Below are positions 12,380 through 22,892 of a stretch of DNA of 64,000 bases, in pieces. The notes beneath the pieces are model-generated. The model made no database searches. It was not told where the DNA came from and worked only from the letters and a program-made list of their open reading frames with translations. The stretch covers positions 32,687,133-32,751,132 of the forward strand of contig NC_092346.1 of assembly GCF_963676685.1 (NCBI RefSeq), read 5' to 3'. The DNA is from Mytilus edulis. Lineage: Eukaryota; Mollusca; Bivalvia; Mytilida; Mytilidae. Positions within the stretch are counted from its first letter, which is position 1. Every line of letters starts with the position of its first letter. The position numbers and the translations under genes are program-made.

Positions 12380-13640
12380 TTGGCTGCTTCCATTTACAAC
12401 TGCACCATTGTGCTGTTTGCAACTGTTCAATTGCCCGTTGTTTAATAGCAGCTTTAATGTTGCTCATTGTGTTGTTTGAAGCTGTGTCAGTGCCCATTTT
12501 CTGTTTGCTGCATTATCATTGAACATTATATTGTCTGCAGCTTACTATTGGCAGCTGTGTAATGGCATCAATTGCATTCCTCGTTGTGTTGTTTGAAGCT
12601 GTGTCAATTGTTCATTTTATGTTTGCCGCATTATCATTGCTTATTGTGTTGTTTGCAGCTGTACCATTGCTCACTATGTGTCGGCAGATTGAATATTGCT
12701 CATGTTTTGTTTGTAGCTGTTCCATTGTTCATTATAAACATGAATATTTATCGTTCCTCATTGTGTTATGGACAGATCTACAATTGCTCATTATGTGTCG
12801 GCAGATTGATCATTGCTGAATATGTTGTTTGCAGCAGTTCAATTTCTCATTTTGTGTAGGCAACATTTTTGTTGTTCATTGTGTTGTTTGCAGCTGTACT
12901 ATCGACTGTTGTTTAATGGCAGCTTTTACATTGCTCATTGTTTTTTGTAGCTATACCATTGTTCATGTTACGTTGAAAGAATTCTCATTGCTTTTTTTGT
13001 GTTTTGCAGCTGTGCCATTGCTCTTTATATGTTGGCAGATTTATTATTGCTTAAATGCAGTTTTTCCGTTGTAAATTTTGTGTTCACAGGTTCATCATTA
13101 TTCTTTGTTTTAAGTGGAGCAGTGTCATTGCTCGTTTTGTATAGGCCGTTGTTACATTGTTCGTTTCGTGTTCGCAGATGTATCGTTGCTCTTTATGTAA
13201 TTGCATCTTTATCATTGCTCATTTTATTGGTTGTTGCTATACCATTTTCTTCTTTGCTGGTGGTCTATATTATTGGTGATCGCACATTGTGTTGTTTGCA
13301 GCTGTATCATTGCTCATTTTGAATTGGCAGTTTTGTCATAGCTGATTGTGTTTTTGCGGCTTTACCATTGCTCATGGTGTTTGTATTTTATTTTTTTTTA
13401 TTGTTCGTTGTGTTGTATGCAGTTGTACAATTGCTCATTAAGTAATGGCAGATTAATCATTGCTCGTTGTATTGTGCCTAATCTTCCATCGGTCATTTTA
13501 TGTTGGCAGTCTTATTATTGTGCAATGTGTTGTATGCAGCTGTGTCAATACTGTTTATGTAATGGCAGCTTTATGATTACTCAATGTGTTGTTTGCAGTT
13601 GTCAGCTGTTTCAAATCTCATCTTGTTGAGACATCAATAT
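12380..13640. repeat. degenerate ~30-bp tandem repeat (CATTGCTCATTGTGTTGTTTGCAGCTG type)
   Basis: Copies of CATTGCTCATTGTGTTGTTT followed by GCAGCTGTA follow each other for about 1.2 kb with point changes and small indels. Short open frames here (for example 12562-12819) are products of the repeat. Confidence 0.75.
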
Positions 13641-13754
13641 AATTGTGTTGTTGGTAACTACAACAATGTTAATTGCTTTATAGCTGATTATTGGTTCGTT
13701 TATCTGCTATAATATTGTTCGTTGTGCTTTTTTGCAACAGTAGTATAACGCTGT

Positions 13755-14235
13755 TAAATAGTCATAAATCGATTGAGAGAAAACAAATCCGGGTTACAAA
13801 CTAAACCAGAGGGAAACACATCAACTAAAAGAGGAAAACAACGAAACAACAGAAACATTGAAATGCAACAACAAACAAACGACAATGCAAAACACACAGA
13901 AACGAACTATAAGATAACAAATGTCATTTTCCTGACTTGGTACAGGACATTTTTATAACAAAATGGTGAGTTTAAACCTCGTTTTGTTGCTAGCCCAACC
14001 TGGCGCTTTTATGGCAATGTTAAATACACCACTAAAATGAAAGCAATACATGACAGGATTACAGTACAAATAAATGCAAAAACAATCAGGACAGAATAAT
14101 ACAAAAATAAACAATATAATAGAACATTTCGACATGGTCCACAGAATAATAACGAATACGTAAAACAACCTAGGACAGCACACAAAAAACGGAACCATGA
14201 ACTGTCCGTCACACATCTGTATCAACACCACAAAA
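13755..14235. mobile_element. dispersed repeat copy (AATCGATTGA...CTGACTTGGTACAGG family)
   Basis: The segment from GTCATAAATCGATTGA through CCGGGTTACAAAC, CGAACTATAAGATAACAA and CTGACTTGGTACAGGACATT closely matches 24335-24590, 10 kb away. It interrupts the minisatellite field. Its transposon class is unknown. Confidence 0.7.
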
Positions 14236-14439
14236 GTGACGTTATGCGATATTTAAAAAAAGGATATAAATCAAGATTAGGTTTGTAATTATGTTATTTG
14301 ATGTATTTTATACCAAAAATTGCAATGTACAAGAATATTTAATATAGAAATGTATTAGTAATAAGTTAATTAACTGTATTAAATAGCTATGTTGGTATTT
14401 CTTCTAAATCATACTGTAAAACAAATAACACCTTTATCA

Positions 14440-14960
14440 TATATACAAGGCTCGTTGTTTTACTTTTGTTAGTAGTTCTATGATTGGTCGTTGTGTTGAG
14501 TTTGATGCATCATTGAAGTGTTATTACTGCTTACAATTTCTTTTGCGTGTTGTTCTATCCTTCTAGGTCGTTGAGTGTTGTAGGTGCAACATTTCGTAAT
14601 AAAGTGTTGTCAGTTTTGTATTCACTGAAATCCTGCATTGTATATTCGGTTTTTATGGTACGGTGCATCTTTGGACGTTACTCGTCTGATATACAGATCT
14701 ACTCCTTCTGTTTAAGAAGGTTAGTTATCATTCATCTTTTATTTTTCGACGTATCTTTGCTTATTGTATTGTTAGCAAATTTGTCTTTGTTCGTTTGATA
14801 TTTTGGCAGATTCTGGTTTGTTCGCTGAGTAATTAGCAGATTTATCTTTCTTCAGTAAGTTGTTAGCAGATCAATTGCTGCTTAAATGATATTGGCAGAA
14901 CTATGTGAGTTCATTGTTCATTGTGTTGCTTGTATGTTCACACATTTACCGTTGTTTTAA
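14440..14960. repeat. most degraded part of the ~30-bp tandem field
   Basis: Weak repeats of TTTGTT-GTTCGTT-TATTGTTAGCAGATT can be followed to about 14960. They continue the array on the far side of the insertion at 13755-14235. Confidence 0.4.
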
Positions 14961-15160
14961 GGAGTTATCTATATAAAGATAGGAAGATGTTGTATGATAG
15001 TCCATATGACAACTATCCATTTGGACCATACAGTCGCTCTGAAAGAGAACAACACCACGCACTAACAGCCATTTTGACACAACTATCCACCATTTTGTTC
15101 CTTTCTTGCCGATTATTTTTTTTACGAAATAATGAAATGAATAAAAGGAAAATGTGTTTG

Positions 15161-15280
15161 TTAAAGGGCCAGTTGAAGGCGCGGCATTTTCTCATTAGTG
15201 TCCTTCTGTCCTTGTGTTCTGTTCTTTGGTCGGGTTGTTGTCTCTTTTATACATTCCCTGTTTCCGTCCTCGTTTTTATT
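15161..15280. mobile_element. fragment of GGGCCAG-TGAAGG dispersed repeat
   Basis: AAAGGGCCAGTTGAAGGC followed by GGTCGGGTTGTTGTCTC and ACATTCCCTGTTTCC matches, in diverged form, the fuller copy at 25361-25650. Confidence 0.5.
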
Positions 15281-15299
15281 GGACTGCAAATAGAATCGT

Positions 15300-17200
15300 A
15301 CATTATATTAGAAGATTCGATAACTGTTTTGTTTTTGTTTTTGTAGAACCATTGTTTTCACGTTGCCATAATCTAAGCTTACGGATCCCGAGGAAATTTG
15401 CCATTTCTTGTGTTGCTATGCATATAGATCCGTTTTCTTTACATTTTTCCTCTTGTCATAGGCGGAGTGTATTTCATTGCTTTCAAATAGTTGAAATGAT
15501 TTTAGTTTGATTAAGTTATTTATACAATCATAAAAATTACTTTTATTTGAGGGATGGACGTAACTTAAAGCAAAACCTCTGTTATCCAGGGTTTTTGACA
15601 GCGTGCTGATCGTCATTGAATATTTTTGTAGACTTCAATGATTCATATATTTATCAACCAAAGTATACGGCATTGGAATACTAGAATTCCTCAAACTAAA
15701 TCAACAAATAAGACAAGAAATGCAAAAGTAAAATAATAAATAATGAACAGAAAGATTTCGAAATAAAAACCTCAGGCTCTTGTGAGACAGATTTCGCTTA
15801 CTGAGACCAATGCGTCCACTTTATTAAAACTTCCCTATCAAACTAAGAACTTTGTCATGGCAATTAATTGGAATTTATTATTGGTTATTTTGATTTTTCT
15901 ATATTATTTAAGCGGATTTGACTTGTTCTTTCGCATTTGCTGTTGTCCGCAGCTTTTCTGTAGCACTATATGTTGCTAGGTAGAGCTAATATGTATACTC
16001 AAAGTTTGTTTTTAACGGGCCAATTGTCCAACTGGGAGCTCAATATCTTGCTATCGGATTAAATCTTTAGATACGCGCTTCCTTGTTCGTCTTTACCTAA
16101 GCTTTGGTTGATATGAGGTCAGACTTGTGCCTCGGTCTAAAATGAGGTCGTCTACTAGAATTGGTTTAGTTTTTTATGGACCAACGTTTTCAGCTATAGT
16201 CAGTGATGCCAGTGATGTTGCTTCGCATCACACACAAGTCAGCTCCTTCTGTTCTGAAATTCAAGTTTTTAGCATAAGAAATAGATACATTTTGTGACCT
16301 GTTTTATTTATCTATTTAAGAAAATATTTATCTAATAAATTATTTATTTATTTATTGTCTTTTTTCCATTCTTTTTTTTCTTCTACTTTTTTTCAATTTT
16401 CTTGCTTTTTAACTAATTGTTTATATAATTATTCATTTAGTTATTTTTATTCATTTATTTCACTTTCTTTAACTAATTCTTTATATATCTATTTAGAAAT
16501 TTATATATTTATTTATTTATTTTCATTTTGATGTTCAGTGGTTTGGTCCTAGACATTCTTGTATCATAAATTTTTGGACGTTAGCGTTAAACAATAAATT
16601 ATCTTTGTTCAATATGTTGTAACCTCCGTTTAATTTAGACATCAAAGTGTCGTCTGTTCAATGGTGTTCAAATCTTAAACGTCAACAAATCTTTTTTTCA
16701 AATCTAAACCTTTTTTAATTTGATGACGTGTATCATAAGTATTTAATTTAATCAGATAACTTGGAGTGATAAAAGAAACAAGAAAAGGACCGATTCAAAT
16801 CGGAAGTTTATAAATACTACTTTGAATTTTGATATTTGGTCGGTTATAGTGTACAGTGGGTGCAGACGGGCTATAAAAATACCTAGGCGTTTATAATTAG
16901 TTATGCTGCATGGCGATGACTGAATGTGCTTAGTACCATTTTTAATTTTCAATGCAAATGACCACTTTCATAAAGAGATGTTTATCATATAACGATATGC
17001 GATAAGGTGTATCATTTTCAAAGCTTCGATTTAAAAACGTTATTAACGAAAGGTTTTAATTTTCACTGCTTCGGGTCCTTTTTTTAATTATTTAATCAAA
17101 TCTATAATGAGTTTTTGGGAAATAAAGTTTGTATATGATTTTGATAAGGGAGATCAATCATCGACGCTTGTTTTGGTTCTTTGAGATGGGTACCGAAAGT
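15300..17200. other. intergenic DNA, no gene seen
   Basis: No coding sequence is supported. A TTTATTTATT-rich low-complexity tract occupies about 16310-16530. Confidence 0.5.
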
Positions 17201-17223
17201 AAAGTAAATAAACATTCGGGACT

Positions 17224-17404
17224 GATCTACTCAGTAATCTAAGGCCAAACGTGTGGTTTTCTTTGTTTTGATCTACTCAGTAATCTAAGGCCAAACGTGT
17301 GGTTTTCTTTGTTGATCTACTCAGTAATCTAAGGCCAAACGTGTGGTTTTCTTTGTTGATCTACTCAGTAATCTAAGGCCAAACGTGTGGTTTTCTTTGT
17401 TTTG
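17224..17404. repeat. tandem repeat, 44-46-bp unit, four copies
   Basis: GATCTACTCAGTAATCTAAG plus GCCAAACGTGTGG begins at 17224, 17270, 17314 and 17358. The copies are virtually identical, so the expansion is recent. It lies about 300 bp before the LTR element. Confidence 0.95.
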
Positions 17405-17706
17405 CATCAGGTTTTTAATGATCTCCAAAAAGGAAAAAAAGGAAATTGAGTAAAAGTAAAATGCAGGGTTTTTTAAGAACATATTTGAAATTTAGTGATA
17501 TGTTTATGTCCTGGACTGATTTTAAAGTGCACGAAAAAGGAAAAATAACAAAAATACCGAACCTCAAGGAAATCCAAATCGGAAAGTCCCTTATCAAATG
17601 GTAAAATCCATAGCTCAAACAGTCAAACAAAATATGGAAAAAAACCTCCTATTCCTGACTTGATATGTAGAAAATTTTAGATTAAAACTGGTTTTATAGC
17701 TAGCTA

Positions 17707-18559
17707 TGTCACGATCCAGATGTATTTTATAGAGTTGTTCACATATTTATTTAGTCGAGCTTGTATATAGATAACGATTGTGAAATTGTCGTCATGATCA
17801 GAGAATTGCACTTGCAGTCTTTGCGCAGGACGCCTATTGTTCACGGTTTATTTTATACATAGTTTTAACATACGCTTTGATGTATATATGTACGTTTGGC
17901 CTAAGTTTGGTTCACCTGTGTTTAAACGCACACTGATTAGGCTTGGCCTATTTACACACCTGTTGACTATTTTTAAATAGTGGTCAATCGAGTTCTTCGG
18001 ACAAGTTTGGCTATTTTTAAACAGTGGTCAGATGATTTCTTTGGACACGTTGTCATTTCATTTCTGCTTGGGATTTTCGTGTGGAAGGATGCCACACTCG
18101 TTAGAGCATTTCATATTTGTTAGCTAAATTTAACCTACAATGGTTCTACTGTATATAGTGCATCAATTCCGAGGTTCCAGCCTGCACCAGAGTAATACAA
18201 TGCTGCGGTGTTAAGGAGTGGTCATACAGATTGAACGCAATCATACATGATAATTCATCAAACAACATATCTACATATTATAGTGGAACTGTCGTGCACG
18301 ATACAATAACCGTCATAACGATACCATAACCGTCATAACGATATAAAGGGAAGTAATCTGGATATACAATACAAACTACTGAAGCTGTTGGACTATTTAT
18401 TTGGACTTTAATATTTATAATAATTTGATGTATTTTTCTTCTTAATTGTTTATTTTTTTTTGTTTGTTTATTAAATAATTTATTTATTCTAATCGTTGAT
18501 TCTTTTGTCAATATTGTAAAATAGCACTGAAAGACTTCTCCATCCGTCCGTCCGTGACA
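17707..18559 (+). repeat. 5' LTR
   Basis: It runs from TGTCACGATCC to CGTCCGTGACA, giving TGTCACG/CGTGACA inverted ends. A TATA box (TATAAA, 18342-18347) lies just after a direct repeat of ATAACCGTCATAACGATA (two copies, about 18307-18344), so transcription probably starts near 18370. A second direct repeat based on CTATTTTTAAA-AGTGGTCA lies near 17960-18035 in the presumed U3. Confidence 0.97.
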
Positions 18560-18561
18560 AT

Positions 18562-18579
18562 TGGTGTCAGAAGTGGGAT
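18562..18579 (+). promoter_or_regulatory. primer binding site, complementary to tRNA-Leu
   Basis: TGGTGTCAGAAGTGGGAT is the reverse complement of ATCCCACTTCTGACA-CCA. From memory this is the 3' end of animal tRNA-Leu(CAA) with its added CCA. It begins two bases after the LTR, as expected for minus-strand priming. Confidence 0.85.
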
Positions 18580-19016
18580 AAGTCTGAAGTGTTTTTTCTT
18601 ATACATTTTGAAGTTAAATTTATATTTTCTATAGAAGAATTATTTTTTTTATATACATTGAATATACATTAATAACGTGTAGTAAAGCTTACTATTGTAT
18701 TTTTCAGAAACTGTAATGTCGACAGAAACCTGATAGTTTGGAACCTCAGAATTTGTAAAATTTCTACACTACAGTGCCTCGGGATTGTTGCACGCTGCAA
18801 GTACAAACAGTAGATTTAATGTAGGTATTGTTATTTAGAGTAAATTTAGACTAAGGCGATTGTTTATTTTGTGTTGTGATTGACACTTGTGGACCAGGCT
18901 ATGGTCAACTGTGATACTAAAGCGTAGTGTTACGAGATATATATATGTGATATATTGAGCATTGTCCTTGGTCTAGTTTATTGTTACATAGCAAGTCATA
19001 TTAGCAGGAAATAATC
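18580..19016 (+). other. retrotransposon leader (untranslated)
   Basis: This is about 440 bases between the primer site and the ORF start. It holds no long frame and presumably contains packaging and translation signals; none is recognisable. Confidence 0.6.
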
Positions 19017-22000
19017 ATGGAGGGTCTTAAAGAGTTAAGACAGTATGGTGAGTCATTGGGGTTAGCCAATGAAGATTTAATTAGGTTCATTGAGTCACAA
19101 CAGGCGAAACAACGCGATGATAGACGTTTTGAAAGAGAAAGAGAAAAAGAAGAATGGGAAGTTGAAAAGGTAAGATTAGAACATGAGTTGGAATTGAAAA
19201 GACTAGATAATACTCGTTTATTGGAAACTGAAAAACACAGGGAAGAAAAATGTAATGTTAACCCCTCAAAGGTACCTAAACTACCTCCTTTTGAGGAAGG
19301 TACTGATGATATGGATGCATATTTGCGTCGTTATGAAAGGTATGATATATCGCAAAAATGGGACAAATCAATATGGGCCACTCATTTGAGTGCACTTCTT
19401 AAAGGTAATGCATTAAATGTGTACGCTTTGATGCCCTCAGATCAAGCATTAAATTATGATGCTCTTAAGACATGTTTGTTGAAGAGGTATAACATGACTG
19501 AAGATGGCTTTAAGCAGAAGTTCAGATCTTGTCGTCCAGAGTTTGGTGAAACGTTTCAACAGTTTTCTGTTCGTTTGGGTAGTTATTTTAGTAGGTGGAT
19601 TGATATGTCTAATGTTGTGAAGACGTTTGATGGACTTTATGATCTTATGTTAAGAGATCAGTTTTTACACATATGTAATAACGAGGTAATGTTATTTCTG
19701 AAAGAGAGAGTACCGAAGTCCATAGATGATATGACTCGGTATGCTGATCAATTTAAGGAGGCAAGGCGAGTAAATATAGTTTCACTTACAAATCAGACTC
19801 AAAAAGGTAAGTCACAGCCGTCTCAAAAACCCAACAATGCACGGAACCAAGAACCGCTAAAGCAAAGTGACAGAGATAGAAATAGACATACAGGAGGTTA
19901 TGGCGGTGGAAACAGGTTTGATAGAAAGTGCTTTAAGTGCAACAAATCAGATCACTTGATATCGAACTGTCCATTATTGAAAAACAAGGTTGGTAATGTA
20001 CAAAATAGTGGTTCACGGGGAAAGGAAACTCCTATTTGCGGGAATGTTATTACTCTTACTGATAGCATTATTACTACACAGGTAAGTAATCTTACAATAC
20101 CTGAACAGTGTGAAAAGAAACCAATCAAAATGCCTGTAGCTAAAGGTAAGTTAGGTGACCGTGTTGTGACAGTACTTCGCGATACAGGATGTAATGGAGT
20201 TGTTATAAAGAAAAGTCTTGTAAGTATAGATTGTTTTCTAGACGATTATCAGACATGTGTATTAGCTGATGGGTCGAGTGTTAAAGTGCCTATAGCTATA
20301 ATTACTATAGACAGTCCTTATTATCAAGGTGAAGTAAAAGCATGGTGTATGGAACAACCATCATATGATGTTATTATAGGAAACATAGATGGTGCTAGGG
20401 AGCCTTATGATCCCAATATATCTCCGACGGTAAGTGTAGTAACTCGACAGCAAGCGAAGAAGAGAGATAATCCATATCCGAAATTAAAAGTTCCAGGAAG
20501 TATTAAAGATGTTAGTCTAGAGGACATTGAGTATGAACAGCAGTCTGATGCAAGTTTGTCGAAGCTAAGACAGTATGTAGCTGAAGGCAGAAACTTTGAG
20601 AAGACCAATGGTACAAAGGTAAATTACATATTGAAAAAGAAACTTATGTATAGAGAATTTATGTCGCCAAAAGTAGAAAATGGTAAGTTATTCCGTCAGT
20701 TGGTCGTTCCTGAAGTTTATAGAAGCGATGTCATGAAATTAGCACACGAGTCATTGATGGCGGGACATATGGCTACACGACGTACAGTTTATCGTGTATT
20801 ATCAGAGTTTTACTGGCCAGGAGTTGAATCCGATGTTAAGCGGTATTGCCAGTCCTGTGATATTTGCCAACGCACTGTACCAAAAGGTAAGCAAGTTAGA
20901 GCTCCTTTGGGTAAAACCCCTATCATAGATGTACCTTTTCGCAGAGTAGCTGTAGATATAGTTGGACCTTTAGTACCAGTGACTGATAAAGGAAATCGGT
21001 ATATACTAACACTTGTTGATTACGCTACAAGGTATCCAGAAGGAGTAGCGTTACCATCTATCGAGACAGAAAGGGTAGCGGAAGCATTGATTGATATATT
21101 TTGTCGGGTAGGTTTTCCAAGAGAGATGTTGACAGATATGGGCGCACAATTTACTTCCAATTTAATGTCTGAGGTAAGTAGACTGATTTCACTTCGGCAG
21201 CTTACTACCACACCGTATCATCCTATGTGTAACGGACTCGTTGAAAGGTTTAACGGTACGATGAAGCTGATGTTGAAGCGACTATGTGCAGAGCGTCCGC
21301 GAGATTGGGATAAGTATTTAGGACCAGCATTATTTGCCTACAGAGAAGTACCTCAGGAGAGTGTTTTATTTTCCCCATTTGAATTGGTATATGGTTGGCC
21401 AGTCAGAGGTCCAATGACAATTCTTAAAGAATTGTGGACTAGAGAAATTACTGATCCTGAAGTGAGGTCCACATACGAGTATGTTATCAATTTACGAGAA
21501 AGATTACTAGATAAGTTCTCACACGTGTTAACAGATATTCCAGGTAGGACAAATGTACTACAGCACGATATCAAGTTGACTTCTGATGATCCTGTTCGAT
21601 TTAAACCTTATCCCATACCATATGCTATGCTAGACACGGTAAATAAGGAAGTCGATAAGATGATAGAAATGGATATCATTGAGCGATCAGATAGTCCTTA
21701 TTCAAGTCCATTTGTGATTGTGAAGAAGAAAGATCAGAGTAATCGGTTTTGTATAGATTTTAGAGGTTTAAATAGTATTACAATTTTCGACGCAGAAACG
21801 ATGGGTAATATAGAAGAGATGTTTTCAAAGTTGTCTGGTTATCAGTTTATATCTAAGATTGATTTAACCAAGGGATATTGGCAAATTAGTCTTGTGGATG
21901 CTGCAAAACCCAAAACAGCATTTCAAACACCTAGAGGATTGTTCCAATTCAAGGTTCTGCCATTTGGCTTGGTCAATAGTGGTGCTACTTTTGTACGTTG

Positions 22001-22841
22001 TATGAGGAAAGTTTTAGAAGGGTTGGAAAACGTTGATAACTTTGTTGACGATATTATAGTGTACACACGTTCTTTTAATCACCATATGGAGGTTTTGGAT
22101 AGTGTATTTGAGAGGTTGGCATCTGCTAATTTGTCAGCAAGACCCTCAAAGTGTTATATAGCGTATAGCAGTCTTGAAGTTTTAGGTCACATTGTCGGAA
22201 CAGATCGCCTTTCACCAAATCCAGATAAAATTGAGGTAATCAAAAATGCTCATAGGCCTACAACCAAGAAACAAGTTAGAAGTTTCATTGGCATGGCTGA
22301 ATTTTACAGAAAGTTTGTTCCCAATTTCTCAGATATAGCAAGTCCGCTTACTGATCTGACGAAAAAGGGACAACCAAATCAGGTATGTTGGGAAGCTATT
22401 CATGAAAGAGCATTTTCAAGTTTGAAGAATGCATTAGTAAAAGCTCCTGTTTTAAAGTTGCCGAACTTTTCTCAGGTATTTATCCTTCAAACTGATGCTT
22501 CTGATAATGGAATAGGCGCTATACTGCTACAGGATGAAGATAATATTAGATTGCCTGTATCGTACGCTAGTAAAAAACTGAAAGCTAGTGAACGAAATTA
22601 CTCCACTATCGAGAAAGAATGCCTAGCCATTGTATGGGCAATCAGCAAATTTCAAAGGTATTTATATGGTAAACAGTTTATATTAGAGACCGACCATCAA
22701 CCTTTGATATATTTGCAAAAGTCTAAAATTGCAAATGCACGATTGATGAGATGGTCACTCTTGTTACAGCCGTATAGGTTCAGGATTGTTGCCATCAAAG
22801 GAAAGGACAACGTTGGAGCAGATTTTTTGAGTCGTATATAG
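19017..22841 (+). CDS. Gag-Pol polyprotein of a Gmr1-like Ty3/gypsy retrotransposon
   Basis: This is a 1274-residue single ORF with no frameshift between gag and pol. Residues 1-65 form a charged coiled coil. About 85-250 is a capsid-like Gag region. The CCHC zinc knuckle is C305-C308-H313-C318, and the aspartic protease motif is D389-T-G. Then comes integrase: zinc-binding H577, H584, C614, C617 and catalytic D647, D707, E743 with the standard 35-residue spacing. Reverse transcriptase follows (FVDD at 1009-1012), then RNase H (D1160, E1201, D1226), ending VGADFLSRI. All key catalytic residues are present. Integrase before RT is the copia-like order known for Gmr1 elements. The RT, the RNase H and the integrase zinc finger are of Ty3/gypsy type. 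How Gag and Pol are made in unequal amounts from one frame is not evident. Start chosen at the first ATG of the frame. Confidence 0.95.
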   Translation: MEGLKELRQYGESLGLANEDLIRFIESQQAKQRDDRRFEREREKEEWEVEKVRLEHELELKRLDNTRLLETEKHREEKCNVNPSKVPKLPPFEEGTDDMDAYLRRYERYDISQKWDKSIWATHLSALLKGNALNVYALMPSDQALNYDALKTCLLKRYNMTEDGFKQKFRSCRPEFGETFQQFSVRLGSYFSRWIDMSNVVKTFDGLYDLMLRDQFLHICNNEVMLFLKERVPKSIDDMTRYADQFKEARRVNIVSLTNQTQKGKSQPSQKPNNARNQEPLKQSDRDRNRHTGGYGGGNRFDRKCFKCNKSDHLISNCPLLKNKVGNVQNSGSRGKETPICGNVITLTDSIITTQVSNLTIPEQCEKKPIKMPVAKGKLGDRVVTVLRDTGCNGVVIKKSLVSIDCFLDDYQTCVLADGSSVKVPIAIITIDSPYYQGEVKAWCMEQPSYDVIIGNIDGAREPYDPNISPTVSVVTRQQAKKRDNPYPKLKVPGSIKDVSLEDIEYEQQSDASLSKLRQYVAEGRNFEKTNGTKVNYILKKKLMYREFMSPKVENGKLFRQLVVPEVYRSDVMKLAHESLMAGHMATRRTVYRVLSEFYWPGVESDVKRYCQSCDICQRTVPKGKQVRAPLGKTPIIDVPFRRVAVDIVGPLVPVTDKGNRYILTLVDYATRYPEGVALPSIETERVAEALIDIFCRVGFPREMLTDMGAQFTSNLMSEVSRLISLRQLTTTPYHPMCNGLVERFNGTMKLMLKRLCAERPRDWDKYLGPALFAYREVPQESVLFSPFELVYGWPVRGPMTILKELWTREITDPEVRSTYEYVINLRERLLDKFSHVLTDIPGRTNVLQHDIKLTSDDPVRFKPYPIPYAMLDTVNKEVDKMIEMDIIERSDSPYSSPFVIVKKKDQSNRFCIDFRGLNSITIFDAETMGNIEEMFSKLSGYQFISKIDLTKGYWQISLVDAAKPKTAFQTPRGLFQFKVLPFGLVNSGATFVRCMRKVLEGLENVDNFVDDIIVYTRSFNHHMEVLDSVFERLASANLSARPSKCYIAYSSLEVLGHIVGTDRLSPNPDKIEVIKNAHRPTTKKQVRSFIGMAEFYRKFVPNFSDIASPLTDLTKKGQPNQVCWEAIHERAFSSLKNALVKAPVLKLPNFSQVFILQTDASDNGIGAILLQDEDNIRLPVSYASKKLKASERNYSTIEKECLAIVWAISKFQRYLYGKQFILETDHQPLIYLQKSKIANARLMRWSLLLQPYRFRIVAIKGKDNVGADFLSRI

Positions 22842-22880
22842 GATCGTGGAGATAAACGAAAGTAAGAATACTTTCTCAAA

Positions 22881-22892
22881 TTTGGGAGGTGA
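22881..22892 (+). promoter_or_regulatory. polypurine tract region
   Basis: TTTGGGAGGTGA directly precedes the 3' LTR. The purine run GGGAGGTGA fits the plus-strand primer position, although one T interrupts it. Confidence 0.7.

Noticed and set aside
13348..13629. Cys-rich ORFs at 12.5-13.6 kb as a secreted peptide family
   Set aside because: The cysteines come from TGT/TGC in the GTGTTGTTTGCAGCTG repeat unit, and the frames break at every indel.
18278..18511. Minus-strand ORFs in the LTRs (also 23464-23760)
   Set aside because: They duplicate exactly because the LTRs do. No domain is visible and the sequence is explained by LTR regulatory function.
20405..21574. Minus-strand ORFs inside the retrotransposon coding region
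   Set aside because: They are shadow frames opposite the intact Gag-Pol ORF.
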